From assembly GCA_021802425.1 (NCBI GenBank), contig JAJZXJ010000003.1, positions 37,743 through 101,742 on the forward strand: 64,000 nt of DNA, in the 5' to 3' direction. The notes beneath the pieces were generated by a model. That model was not told where the DNA came from, did not search any database, and worked only from the letters and a program-made list of their open reading frames with translations. Made by a program: the position numbers and the translations under genes. Shown here one piece after another: positions 8,184-16,966 of this stretch (positions are counted from its first letter, which is position 1; each line of letters opens with the position of its first letter). This DNA comes from Acidulodesulfobacterium sp021802425. Lineage in GTDB: Bacteria > SZUA-79 > Acidulodesulfobacterales > Acidulodesulfobacteraceae.

Positions 8184-8830
8184 ATATCGGCATTTTCGGC
8201 GGAACATTTGATCCGATTCATTACGGACATTTAAGGGCGGCGGAAGAAATTACGCAAAACTTTTTAGAAAAAGTTATATTTGTCCCGACAAACATAACTT
8301 CTAATAAAGAAAAAGTACCTTCAAGTCCGCAAGAAAGACTTGAAATGACAAAAATCGCAATAAACGATCATAAAAAATTCACAGTTTCGGATATCGAAAT
8401 TAAAAGAGGCGGAATTTCTTACTCATATGACACCGTTATTCAGTTTAAGAAATTATACCCGGATGACGATTTATATTTTATTATAGGAATGGATGCGTAT
8501 TTTGATTTAAAAAATTGGAAAAACGGCGAACTCCTCTTTGACATGATTAATTTTATCGTTATTAACAGAAACAACATAAGATTTAATCCCAAAAACTTGA
8601 TAAAGCTGACATCTTTTTTGCCTGACGGGATAAAAGGGCAAATCGATCTAGACCATAAAAACAAAAGATTTATCACATCTAAAAATAGATATATAAATTT
8701 CCTTAAAATAACAAGAATGGACATTTCATCTACAATAATCAGGAATAACTTTAAAAAAAACATTTCTAACCTATATCTATTGCCAAAGGATGTTATTAAT
8801 TATATAATTAATAAAAAGATGTATATTTAA
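8180..8830 (+). CDS. nadD: Nicotinate-nucleotide adenylyltransferase
   Basis: Converts nicotinate mononucleotide and ATP to deamido-NAD. The 216-residue protein begins MNIGIFGGTFDPIHYGHLRAA, the nucleotidyltransferase (T/H)xGH site (HYGH), and has the C-terminal ISSTIIR motif that binds ATP. Length fits the family. Its ATG overlaps the proA TGA in an ATGA junction, which indicates translational coupling. The nadD-rsfS neighbourhood is common in bacteria. Confidence 0.95.
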   Translation: MNIGIFGGTFDPIHYGHLRAAEEITQNFLEKVIFVPTNITSNKEKVPSSPQERLEMTKIAINDHKKFTVSDIEIKRGGISYSYDTVIQFKKLYPDDDLYFIIGMDAYFDLKNWKNGELLFDMINFIVINRNNIRFNPKNLIKLTSFLPDGIKGQIDLDHKNKRFITSKNRYINFLKITRMDISSTIIRNNFKKNISNLYLLPKDVINYIINKKMYI

Positions 8831-8877
8831 CTTTTATAATTTATAATTGCAGCAGCTAAGCAAGGTGATTTAAAATA

Positions 8878-9243
8878 ATTAACGCAAAAATAGAAAGAAA
8901 AAAACTAAAAAGAACAAATAAAACTATAAGGTCTATCATAGACTCCCTTTTAGAGAAAAAGGCTCACGATGTTGTCGTGCTCGATATTAGAAGGATTTCC
9001 GCAATGACCGATTTTGTTATTATTGCGGGCGGTTCATCCGATCGTCAAATATCAAGGGTAGCCAACAATTTAATAGATTCCATAAAAAAGCGTCCCTTCG
9101 GAGTGGAGGGGCTTTCCGGTTCGAGGTGGGTCGTAATTGACTATGGAGATGTCATAATACACATAATTCACGACGACCTAAGGCCGTATTATAACCTTGA
9201 AGGATTATGGCCCGATGCCAAAGAGTTAATTGTGGAAAATTAA
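8878..9243 (+). CDS. rsfS: Ribosomal silencing factor RsfS, apparently with a non-AUG (ATT or ATA) start
   Basis: The frame encodes the whole RsfS/Iojap domain: IIDSLLEKKAHDVVVLDIR, then TDFVIIAGGSSDRQ, GVEGLSGSRWVVIDYGDV and the C-terminal YYNLEGLW. RsfS binds L14 and blocks subunit joining. The first ATG/GTG/TTG in frame is GTG 8977, which would delete the first helix and strand. Upstream, the frame is open back to a TGA at 8866-8868 with no canonical start. AGGTGAT at 8863-8869, complementary to the 16S rRNA 3' end, lies 5 bases before ATA 8875 and 8 before ATT 8878. I chose ATT by analogy with infC; ATA is equally placed. A base error that hides an ATG cannot be excluded. Confidence 0.8.
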   Translation: MNAKIERKKLKRTNKTIRSIIDSLLEKKAHDVVVLDIRRISAMTDFVIIAGGSSDRQISRVANNLIDSIKKRPFGVEGLSGSRWVVIDYGDVIIHIIHDDLRPYYNLEGLWPDAKELIVEN

Positions 9244-9249
9244 GAGTAG

Positions 9250-9316
9250 ATTCCTGCCATCTTTGCCTGTAAAGGCGGCGTGCGCCTGTAAGCGCAGGCG
9301 GAAGATATGCAGGAAT
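9250..9316. repeat. 67-base palindromic (REP/MITE-like) element between rsfS and the TPR gene
   Basis: An imperfect long hairpin: ATTCCTGC (9250-9257) pairs with GCAGGAAT (9309-9316), ATCTT (9259-9263) with AAGAT (9302-9306), GCCTG (9265-9269) with CAGGC (9295-9299), and AGGCG (9273-9277) with CGCCT (9283-9287). It is GC-richer than its surroundings and begins 6 bases after the rsfS stop. It lies in an open frame that would otherwise extend the next gene, so it also argues that the next gene starts later. No second full copy was seen in the window; the stem-loop at 4479-4542 shares only short pieces. Confidence 0.65.
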
Positions 9317-9334
9317 GACGGACAAAAATTAATT

Positions 9335-10708
9335 ATGTATATCATTACATTAATAATCGCCATTCTGGTGCTGATAGCTTTCTTTGAGTATCTTTACATG
9401 CTTAACCCCGTGAAGATTCCGCTGCATTACGCCCCGGGCTCACAGCACATAATTAATGAATATCTTATAATTTATATTTTTTCGGCATTTTTGGTTGGAA
9501 TTGTTCTTGTCCTGTCTATAAATATTTTAAAGGATTTAATTTCTCAGATAAAAAATCTTTTCTTTAAAAGAAAGCAGTTTATAAAAACGGAAATAGATAA
9601 TTCCGTTAACAAAGCTTACGATTTCTATATTAAAGGACAATACGACAAGGCAATAGACTTAATAAAAAAATACTTATCCGCCTATGAAAACAGCATAAGC
9701 GGTTATTTACTTCTGGCGAAAATTTACAAACATAAAGGAAAAATAAAAGATAGCGAATTTAACTTAAATAAAGCGCTGGAAATAGAAAAAGATAATATTA
9801 ATGCTCTTAATGAGGCCGGAAATCTATATAAATTAAACAAAGATTATGATAAAGCAATAGTTTATTACAATAAGGCGTTAGAATCCTCAAACGATAATCT
9901 ATATGCAATAACGCAGTTAAAAGATATTTATATAAAAAAGGGCGAATGGAAAAATGCATACAGGATGTCTAAACTCTTTCTCGCTGAATCAAAAGATAAA
10001 GAGATTAATAAAAAAGAAGAATTAGTCATGCTCGGGCTTAAATATGAATTCGGAAAGTATCTTTTAGAAACGGAAAATGATACCGTGAGATCCGCTAAAA
10101 GATTTAACCAGGTGTTAACCCAAAATAAAAACTTTGTCCCGGCGTACATATCTCTGGGAGACATTTATATTAAAAAAGGGAAATATCCCGAAGTATTCGA
10201 TTTATGGGAAAAGGCATTTTTAAAAACCGGTAACTTCGCTATTCTAATCAAAATCGAGGATATAGCGATAAAAACGAATCATCCCGAAAATATTATTAAA
10301 TTCTATCAAGAACTTATTTACGATAATCCTGAAAAGTGGGAATACAGGCTATTTTTGGGGAAACTATATATGAGATTAGAAATGGTTGACGATGCGCTTT
10401 CAAGCCTTCATGAAATCCCTGCTTCAATTTTTAAAGACAATTCCCTCAGCCTTCTTTTAGCGGAATGTTACTTTAAAAGAGGAAAATATAACGATTCCGC
10501 CGTAAATTTTAGAAAGGCTCTTAAAGGCCAATATCCGGTCAAGTTACCTTTTACCTGTTCAAATTGCGGGTTTGTCTCTTACAATTATTCTTCGATCTGC
10601 CCATCCTGCAACCTGTGGAACACATTTAACATAAAAACCTCCGGAACGCTTTATGAAAGCGGACAAAAAGATGATATTAAAAATATTTCGTCATTGATTT
10701 CGGAGTAA
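9335..10708 (+). CDS. LapB/YciM-like TPR protein with LapA-like N-terminal membrane hairpin and rubredoxin-type C-terminus
   Basis: A 457-residue protein from ATG 9335; the open frame extends to 9230, but that part runs through the palindromic element. Two transmembrane helices (about 1-23 and 44-66) separated by a short periplasmic loop are followed by TPR repeats over about 90-390. A C-terminal metal-binding knuckle follows, CSNCG at 408-412 and CPSC at 422-425. LapB in Escherichia coli has one helix, TPRs and this same rubredoxin-like end, and with FtsH tunes LpxC turnover; LapA is a separate two-helix protein. Here the two appear to be fused. A role in lipopolysaccharide homeostasis is inferred from this domain order. 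lpxC itself is not in the window. Confidence 0.75.
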   Translation: MYIITLIIAILVLIAFFEYLYMLNPVKIPLHYAPGSQHIINEYLIIYIFSAFLVGIVLVLSINILKDLISQIKNLFFKRKQFIKTEIDNSVNKAYDFYIKGQYDKAIDLIKKYLSAYENSISGYLLLAKIYKHKGKIKDSEFNLNKALEIEKDNINALNEAGNLYKLNKDYDKAIVYYNKALESSNDNLYAITQLKDIYIKKGEWKNAYRMSKLFLAESKDKEINKKEELVMLGLKYEFGKYLLETENDTVRSAKRFNQVLTQNKNFVPAYISLGDIYIKKGKYPEVFDLWEKAFLKTGNFAILIKIEDIAIKTNHPENIIKFYQELIYDNPEKWEYRLFLGKLYMRLEMVDDALSSLHEIPASIFKDNSLSLLLAECYFKRGKYNDSAVNFRKALKGQYPVKLPFTCSNCGFVSYNYSSICPSCNLWNTFNIKTSGTLYESGQKDDIKNISSLISE

Positions 10709-10721
10709 ACAGGCCAAGCAA

Positions 10722-12266
10722 ATGAAAAAATATGACGGGTTAGCTTTGATTATTTTGGACGGTTTCGGCTTGTCGCCTTCCGTGAAAGGCAACGCTATAA
10801 TAAATGCGAATCCCGAGTTCATAAATTCCATCTTTAAAAGTTATCCGTTTACGACTCTAATCACTCACGGCAAAGATGTCGGTTTGCCTGAAAACACGAT
10901 GGGAAACTCGGAAGTGGGGCATTCTAATATCGGCGCCGGCAGGATTACTATGCAGGATTTGACAAAAATAGATATGCAAATTGAAAATGATACCTTAAAA
11001 AATAATAAAACATTATCTTTATTTTTAGAAAAAATCAAAAACGGAAATTCACGGGTCCATCTTATGGGTCTCTTATCCGAAAGCGGGGTCCATTCCGAAT
11101 TATCCCACTTATTATACTTAATCCGTTTTTTCAGGACTAACGGGGTAAAGGAGATTTATATTCATGCATTTTTAGACGGAAGGGATTCTCCGCCAAAAAG
11201 CGCAGAAATTTTCTTAAAAAAATTAATGGAAGAAGTTAGAAAGTTAAAACCTTTTGTTTTCTTATCTACGATATGCGGCAGATTTTATGCCATGGACAGG
11301 GATACAAGATGGGATAGGACAAACAGGGCTTTCGATCTGCTTACGGGATTAAACGGGGAAAGGTTTGACGACCCAGCCCTTGCCATAAAAAAGTTCTATG
11401 ACGACGGAATAACGGATGAGTTTGTACACCCCGTCGTAATTAACAACAAGGAAGGGAAGAACGGTTCAATAGGCCGGGACGACGGTGTTTTATTTTTCAA
11501 CTTCAGGGCGGACAGGGCTAAACAATTAACAATGGCTCTCACATTTAAAGATTTTAATAATTTTTACAGGGATGGATTTAAACCCGTTAAAAATTTTATA
11601 TCGATGACCAAATATGACGACTCGTTTAAAAACGGCTACATTATAGAACCTGAAAATTATGACAATATTTTAGGACAGGTTATCTCTAACCTTGATTTTA
11701 ATCAGTTAAGGATAGCCGAAACCGAAAAATATGCCCATGTAACATATTTTTTCAACTGCGGTAGAGAAGAACCCTTTAAAAACGAGGATAGATTGTTGAT
11801 ACCGTCCCCGAGAAAATATAAAACTTACGATATGATACCGGAAATGAGCGCTTTTAAGATTAAGGATGCCTTAATAGAAAGGATTAAACTTAATAAATAC
11901 AAGTTAATAGTCTGCAATTTCGCAAACTGCGATATGGTGGGTCACACCGGAAATTATAATGCCGCCGTTAAGGCAGTTAAGGCTGTAAATTCAGTCCTTA
12001 GCGAGATAGTCCCCGTAATTTTGAATCAGAAGCATGCCTGCATTATAACGGCGGACCATGGAAATGCCGAAGCAATGTTGGACGAAAACGGGATGCCTAT
12101 GACCAATCACACTCTTAATCCTGTGCCGTTTGCTATAATTTCTAATTATCCGAAGGAAATTCCGATATTAAAACCGGGAAGGCTTGCCGACATAGCCCCG
12201 ACAATTCTTAAATTACTGGGCTTAAATATACCGGAGGAGATGACCGGACGAGTTTTATGGGAATAG
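10722..12266 (+). CDS. gpmI: 2,3-bisphosphoglycerate-independent phosphoglycerate mutase
   Basis: Interconverts 3- and 2-phosphoglycerate with two Mn ions. The 514-residue, alkaline-phosphatase-superfamily protein has the metal site LIILDGFG at the start, the catalytic serine Ser63 in MGNSEVGHSNIGAGR, LDGRDSPP, the FFNFRADRA signature and the C-terminal metal ligands CNFANCDMVGHTG and ITADHGNAE. Length matches the family. It follows the TPR gene by 13 bases and overlaps the next gene by 10. Confidence 0.97.
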   Translation: MKKYDGLALIILDGFGLSPSVKGNAIINANPEFINSIFKSYPFTTLITHGKDVGLPENTMGNSEVGHSNIGAGRITMQDLTKIDMQIENDTLKNNKTLSLFLEKIKNGNSRVHLMGLLSESGVHSELSHLLYLIRFFRTNGVKEIYIHAFLDGRDSPPKSAEIFLKKLMEEVRKLKPFVFLSTICGRFYAMDRDTRWDRTNRAFDLLTGLNGERFDDPALAIKKFYDDGITDEFVHPVVINNKEGKNGSIGRDDGVLFFNFRADRAKQLTMALTFKDFNNFYRDGFKPVKNFISMTKYDDSFKNGYIIEPENYDNILGQVISNLDFNQLRIAETEKYAHVTYFFNCGREEPFKNEDRLLIPSPRKYKTYDMIPEMSAFKIKDALIERIKLNKYKLIVCNFANCDMVGHTGNYNAAVKAVKAVNSVLSEIVPVILNQKHACIITADHGNAEAMLDENGMPMTNHTLNPVPFAIISNYPKEIPILKPGRLADIAPTILKLLGLNIPEEMTGRVLWE

Positions 12267-13189
12267 TTTCATTTGTTTGCCCTTATGGCAATATAAGATT
12301 GGATTTATTTTTAAAAACCCGATTACTTAATAATACGAGGGCATACATTCAAAAACTTATATTAAGCGGCAATGTGACGGTTAACGGGTTAATCGTTAAA
12401 AAACCTGCATATAAATTAAAAGAAGGTTCGGCATTAACCGTAAAAGAACTGGAAATAAAAAAAACAGAGCTATCCCCCGTAGATTATAATCTTGAAATAA
12501 TTTATGAAGACGACTGCATCGCCGTAATAAATAAACCTGCGGGCATTACCGTTCATCCCGGAAAAGGAAATTATGACAACACCCTCGTTAATATTTTGAT
12601 TGGAAAAATATCTAACCTCTCGGGCATCGGCGGCGTTGAAAGACCCGGAATAGTTCATAGATTGGACAAAGATACTTCGGGAATAATGTTAATTGCTAAA
12701 AACGATTTTTCCCATAACGCTCTTATTTCGAGTTTTAAAAACAGGGAAATAAAAAAAACATATCTCGCTATATGTTACGGCCTTTTTCCGCAAAAAGACG
12801 GCTGTATCGAGGGATTTATAAAAAGGGATGTAAAAAACAGGATTAGAATGCAAATAACCAAGGAAACCGGGAAATATTGCCTCACCCGATTCGAAACTAT
12901 AAGGCAGATAAAGGGTATAGCAACATTGCTTAAGGTAATGCCGCATACCGGAAGAACCCATCAAATAAGGGTATCCCTTTTTGAAACGGGCCATCCGATA
13001 GTAGGGGATAAAGTCTATAAAAGGAAAGATGCTTCTGGCAGATATAAGAGCTTAAACTTTGTAAAAAGACAGATGCTTCACGCATATATGCTGGAATTTT
13101 TTCATCCAAAAACCGGAGAAAAAATGGCCTTAAAGGCGGAAGTCCCCTGCGATATGCTATGGGCTTTTGATTCCGGCGATAAAATATGA
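12257..13189 (+). CDS. rluD: RluD-family 23S rRNA pseudouridine synthase
   Basis: The 310-residue protein carries an N-terminal S4 RNA-binding domain (RLDLFLKTRL ... ILSGNVTVNG) and a pseudouridine synthase domain with the catalytic aspartate Asp137 in HRLDKDTSGIMLIAK, plus PHTGRTHQIRVSL and INKPAGITVHPG. It is an RluA/RluC/RluD-type enzyme. The exact target uridines cannot be assigned from sequence alone; rluD is the closest standard name. It overlaps gpmI by 10 bases and pgeF by 4, suggesting cotranslation. Confidence 0.88.
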   Translation: MGIVSFVCPYGNIRLDLFLKTRLLNNTRAYIQKLILSGNVTVNGLIVKKPAYKLKEGSALTVKELEIKKTELSPVDYNLEIIYEDDCIAVINKPAGITVHPGKGNYDNTLVNILIGKISNLSGIGGVERPGIVHRLDKDTSGIMLIAKNDFSHNALISSFKNREIKKTYLAICYGLFPQKDGCIEGFIKRDVKNRIRMQITKETGKYCLTRFETIRQIKGIATLLKVMPHTGRTHQIRVSLFETGHPIVGDKVYKRKDASGRYKSLNFVKRQMLHAYMLEFFHPKTGEKMALKAEVPCDMLWAFDSGDKI

Positions 13190-13932
13190 TTTACGCCGTT
13201 AAAGATTTAGACTTAAATAATAGCCGCATAGTATATGGATTTATAGACAATGCGCTTGATTTTAAATTGGAAAACAAGGGTGCAAGAAAAGAACTTTCAG
13301 GATATATTCCTGCGGGTTTCAATAAAAAAGATATATATATTTATGAAGTTAAGCAGGTCCACGGCAATAACATCGCAGTTTTAAACAAAGATTTTCGAAT
13401 AAAGGATGGGGATGATTATTACGGTTTAAATTTAGCCGAGGCTGACGGAGCATTTACCCAAAAAACTGGTATAATGCTTTGCGTAAGGACTGCCGACTGT
13501 GTACCCGTTCTTTTTTACGACCGTGTTAAAAAGGTTATAGGCGCCGTCCACTGCGGCTGGAAGGGGACTTGGGAAGGCATAATAACAAATGCCGGAAATA
13601 TATTAACGGATCATTTCCATTCAAATTTAGACGATGTAATTATTATAATAGGTCCTTCTATCTGTAAAAATTGCTACGAGGTCAAAGAAGATTTTTTGAA
13701 TAAATTTATATCTAAAGATATACTAAATCAAAAATTTTTTAACATAAGTACGGATAAAAACAATCTGTTTTTCGATTTGAAGGGTTTCTTAAAAAACGAA
13801 CTTAATTTATCCGGATTTAATAGTAAAAATATCTATGATTTAAATAAATGCAATTTTGAGGATAAAAGTTTTTATAGCTACAGGCGCAATAAAACGGACA
13901 AAAGGCAGGTTTCTTTTATCGCGATAAATTGA
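13186..13932 (+). CDS. pgeF: Peptidoglycan editing factor / purine nucleoside phosphorylase family (YfiH, laccase domain)
   Basis: A 248-residue multicopper-oxidase-like (DUF152) protein. The conserved metal/active-site residues are His59 (QVHGN), Cys105 (RTADCVPVLFYD) and His122 (AVHCGWKGT), with GPSICKNCYEV following. Homologues were described as polyphenol oxidases, then as purine nucleoside phosphorylases and as PgeF, which corrects peptidoglycan precursor composition. It often follows rluD, as here, where the start overlaps the rluD stop by 4 bases. Confidence 0.92.
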   Translation: MIYAVKDLDLNNSRIVYGFIDNALDFKLENKGARKELSGYIPAGFNKKDIYIYEVKQVHGNNIAVLNKDFRIKDGDDYYGLNLAEADGAFTQKTGIMLCVRTADCVPVLFYDRVKKVIGAVHCGWKGTWEGIITNAGNILTDHFHSNLDDVIIIIGPSICKNCYEVKEDFLNKFISKDILNQKFFNISTDKNNLFFDLKGFLKNELNLSGFNSKNIYDLNKCNFEDKSFYSYRRNKTDKRQVSFIAIN

Positions 13933-13957
13933 TTGAGATTTATTTTAAGATTAAAAA

Positions 13958-14548
13958 ATGATAAAAATAGGTCTGACGGGTTCTATAGGTTCCGGAAAAA
14001 CTACGGTTCTTAATTTATTGAAGGATTATGGATTCTTAACTTTGAATCTTGACTTCGAGGCCAAAAAGCTGCTTAAAAAAAATACGATAGAATATAAAAA
14101 AATTGTTGCTTTTTTTGGTAAAAACATTTTAAATAAAGATAATGAGATTAATAAGAAAATTCTGGCAGAGGTCATTTTTTCAGACCCCTCTAAAAAAAAG
14201 GCTTTAGAAAATATAATCTATCCAACTTTAAGAACAAATATCAATAATATACTTGAAAGAAGTAAACAACCCACAGCAATAATTGAAGGCGCGGTTATTA
14301 TCGAATCAGGATATTACCGGAAGTTAGACAAAACTATCCTTGTTACCTGTGATTTCTCAAGAAGGATTAAAAGATCATATAAAAAATTTACTTTTGATGA
14401 TTTTGCAAAAAGGGATAAAAATCAACTAAATCAGGCAGAAAAAATTAAAAAATCTGATTTTATAATCAACAATAATTACGGATTTAAATTTTTAATTCCT
14501 CAAATTCAGCTATTAATAAACTTTCTAAACAACATTTATCGTACTTGA
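13958..14548 (+). CDS. coaE: Dephospho-CoA kinase
   Basis: Last step of coenzyme A synthesis: phosphorylation of the ribose 3' hydroxyl. The 196-residue P-loop kinase starts MIKIGLTGSIGSGKTT with the Walker A at 8-15, followed by the substrate-binding LNLDFEAKKLLKK region and the family-like IIEGAVIIESGYY. The C-terminal part is more divergent and lysine-rich (KKFTFDDFAKRDKNQ stands for the usual lid with R-x-x-x-Q). It lies 25 bases after pgeF. Confidence is slightly reduced by the divergence. Confidence 0.9.
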   Translation: MIKIGLTGSIGSGKTTVLNLLKDYGFLTLNLDFEAKKLLKKNTIEYKKIVAFFGKNILNKDNEINKKILAEVIFSDPSKKKALENIIYPTLRTNINNILERSKQPTAIIEGAVIIESGYYRKLDKTILVTCDFSRRIKRSYKKFTFDDFAKRDKNQLNQAEKIKKSDFIINNNYGFKFLIPQIQLLINFLNNIYRT

Positions 14549-14618
14549 AAAATAGAACCTCAAAGGATTAAAATTTCCCGATTCCCGGATTTAATTCAAA
14601 TAAAGGGGGGATATATCT

Positions 14619-15623
14619 ATGGAAGAATATCGCAAATGTGAAGATTTAGGCTATACATTTATAAATGAACTTTTAGAATTTGCCAATCAAAGAAAACAGG
14701 TAGAGGAAATATTTCATTTCGTTAATGTCGGTTTTGAATATACATTTGGGGCAACGGCAATAATGTTTATATACAAAAAATATAATCTGGAAGAAAAAAT
14801 AGAAATTTCAAGAGGAATCTCTCATGAATATGTTAAAAAATTTAATGAAAATCCTCCGTTATCTATATTAAAAGAAATAAAATCTGCCCGGGGCGGCTTA
14901 TATATAGATTTCAAAAAAGAACACGAAAAGTATTCCGAATATAGTTTTTTATTTGAGCACGATAATGTAGCCGAGTTTTACGGCTATGCATTAAAAACCG
15001 CATATACGGACTCATATTTTGTAATAATGTACTCAGTCCCGGGATTTAAGAACTGCGGAAATGAAAAAACCGGCGTATTCAATACAATCCTTTCCGTTCT
15101 TGCGTACATCTTAAACTCAAACAAATGCGTTCAGACTATGAGGGATTGTTCCCAGATCGATTATGTATCGGGGCTCAACAATTTTAAATATTTCCATGAA
15201 AAACTTTTTCAAGAGATGCAAAAAATTGCCAATGAAAAAGGAATATTATCCCTTGCTTTAATTTCAATAAATCAATTAAATAAACTAAACTCAATATTTG
15301 GCCACGGTGCGGGAGACAAAAACATAGGGCTAATCGCGAATATTATTAAAAAACATATACGAATATTCGATATAGCCGCCAGATACGGCAATAAATTTAT
15401 TATACTGTTTCCAGGTATGGATAAGAACCCTGTCAAAGATATTTTAAAAACTATTTTTTCGGAGGTTGAGGCAAACTTTAAGAATGAAAACCAGGACATA
15501 TTATCATTAAATGCAGGTGTTTCGTCATTCCCGGCGGACGGCAATAATGAACGAACGGTTTTAGATTTAGCCGAAGGTCATCGCATAGATGCCAGAAGGA
15601 AGAGTAAATGGTCCATAGTATAA
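14619..15623 (+). CDS. GAF-like / degenerate GGDEF-domain protein
   Basis: The 334-residue soluble protein has an N-terminal region (about 10-170) that looks like a GAF-type sensory fold, and a C-terminal GGDEF-like domain starting at DYVSGLNNFKYF (181-192). The signature loop is RYGNKF at 255-260 instead of RYGGDEF, and the metal-binding aspartate of the first strand is replaced (ISIN near 216-219). It is therefore unlikely to make cyclic-di-GMP; a regulatory or GTP-sensing role is possible. It has a very strong ribosome site (AAAGGGGGGA near 14603) and lies between coaE and rho. Its function is not known. Confidence 0.75.
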   Translation: MEEYRKCEDLGYTFINELLEFANQRKQVEEIFHFVNVGFEYTFGATAIMFIYKKYNLEEKIEISRGISHEYVKKFNENPPLSILKEIKSARGGLYIDFKKEHEKYSEYSFLFEHDNVAEFYGYALKTAYTDSYFVIMYSVPGFKNCGNEKTGVFNTILSVLAYILNSNKCVQTMRDCSQIDYVSGLNNFKYFHEKLFQEMQKIANEKGILSLALISINQLNKLNSIFGHGAGDKNIGLIANIIKKHIRIFDIAARYGNKFIILFPGMDKNPVKDILKTIFSEVEANFKNENQDILSLNAGVSSFPADGNNERTVLDLAEGHRIDARRKSKWSIV

Positions 15624-15675
15624 TTATAATATAATAAAAATAACCAAAATAAAATTTTAAACTTAAGAGGTAGTT

Positions 15676-16941
15676 ATGAATATTAAAGAATTATCCGCAA
15701 AAAAAATTTCCGAGTTATTGCAGATAGCAAAGAATTATAGCATAGAAGGGGCATCGGGAATGCGAAAGCAAGATTTAATATATGCCCTGCTTCAGGCAGA
15801 AACTGAAAAAAACCAGCAGGCCGAAAAAAACGGTTTGCTTTCGGGCGAAGGCGTACTTGAAATTTTGCCTGACCAGTACGGATTTTTAAGATCGCTTGAG
15901 GCAAATTATCTTCACGGACCTGACGACATTTATGTATCGCCGTCCCAGATTAGAAAATTCGGGCTCAGAACCGGCGACACCATCCGCGGGGTAATCAGGC
16001 CGCCGAAAGACAGCGAAAGGTTTTATGCGCTCCTTAAAGTAGAAAGCGTTAATTTTGAAGACCCTGAAGTTGCCAAAGAAAAAATACTATTTGACAACCT
16101 GACCCCCCTATATCCTGAAAACAGGATAAAACTTGAATTCGACCCAAAAAATTTATCTACAAGACTGATGGATTTACTTATTCCTATAGGAAAGGGACAA
16201 AGGGGCTTAATCGTGGCGCCTCCAAGAACCGGAAAAACCATGCTTTTAAAAGACATAGCCCATGCTATAAATACTAACCATAAAGAAATTTTTCTGATGG
16301 TTCTTTTAATCGACGAAAGACCGGAGGAAGTTACCGATATGCAAAGGTCCGTAAATGGGGAAGTAATCAGTTCCACATTTGACGAACCGCCTCAAAGACA
16401 CATCCAGATTGCCGAAATAGTTATAGAAAAGGCAAAAAGAATCGTTGAAACCGGAAAAGATGTCGTTATCCTGCTGGACTCTATTACAAGGCTTGCCAGA
16501 GCTTACAATGTAACCATTCCATCCTCGGGAAAGGTTTTATCGGGCGGGGTTGATTCAAATGCCCTCCATAAGCCAAAAAGATTTTTCGGAGCGGCAAGAA
16601 ATATCGAGGAAGGAGGAAGTCTTACCATAATAGCAACTGCCTTAATAGATACGGGTTCCAGAATGGATGAGGTAATTTTTGAAGAGTTTAAAGGAACGGG
16701 AAATATGGAGGTAAATTTAGACAGAAAACTTGCGGAAAAAAGGGTATTCCCCGCCTTCGATATAAATAAATCCGGTACAAGAAAAGAAGAACTTCTTGTT
16801 GACAAAGACCATCTTAAAAAGATTTGGGTTTTAAGAAAGGTTTTATCTAATATGGATACGGCCGAAGCAATGGAATTCTTAATCGATAAAATTAAAAATA
16901 CAAAATCAAATGCCGATTTCTTAAATCTAATGAATCAATGA
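15676..16941 (+). CDS. rho: Transcription termination factor Rho
   Basis: A 421-residue hexameric RNA helicase. The N-terminal Rho domain (LSAKKISELLQIAKN), the RNA-binding cold-shock domain (GEGVLEILPDQYGFLRS, HGPDDIYVSPSQIRKFGLRTGD), the P-loop APPRTGKTM at 181-189, LLIDERPEEVTDM and the Q-loop/R-loop region (SGGVDSNALHKPKRFFGAARN) are all intact. There is no insertion of the type seen in actinobacterial Rho. A ribosome site AAGAGGT precedes the start. Its end converges on waaA with only 25 bases between and no hairpin. Confidence 0.97.
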   Translation: MNIKELSAKKISELLQIAKNYSIEGASGMRKQDLIYALLQAETEKNQQAEKNGLLSGEGVLEILPDQYGFLRSLEANYLHGPDDIYVSPSQIRKFGLRTGDTIRGVIRPPKDSERFYALLKVESVNFEDPEVAKEKILFDNLTPLYPENRIKLEFDPKNLSTRLMDLLIPIGKGQRGLIVAPPRTGKTMLLKDIAHAINTNHKEIFLMVLLIDERPEEVTDMQRSVNGEVISSTFDEPPQRHIQIAEIVIEKAKRIVETGKDVVILLDSITRLARAYNVTIPSSGKVLSGGVDSNALHKPKRFFGAARNIEEGGSLTIIATALIDTGSRMDEVIFEEFKGTGNMEVNLDRKLAEKRVFPAFDINKSGTRKEELLVDKDHLKKIWVLRKVLSNMDTAEAMEFLIDKIKNTKSNADFLNLMNQ

Positions 16942-16966
16942 GCATGTGAAGTAACGATTATCATCT

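Noticed and set aside
9230..9334. N-terminal extension of the TPR protein (MWKIKSRFLP...)
   Set aside because: It is translated palindromic repeat and overlaps the rsfS end; the membrane helix begins at ATG 9335.
16942..16966. Bidirectional terminator expected between rho and waaA
   Set aside because: Only 25 bases without any inverted repeat.
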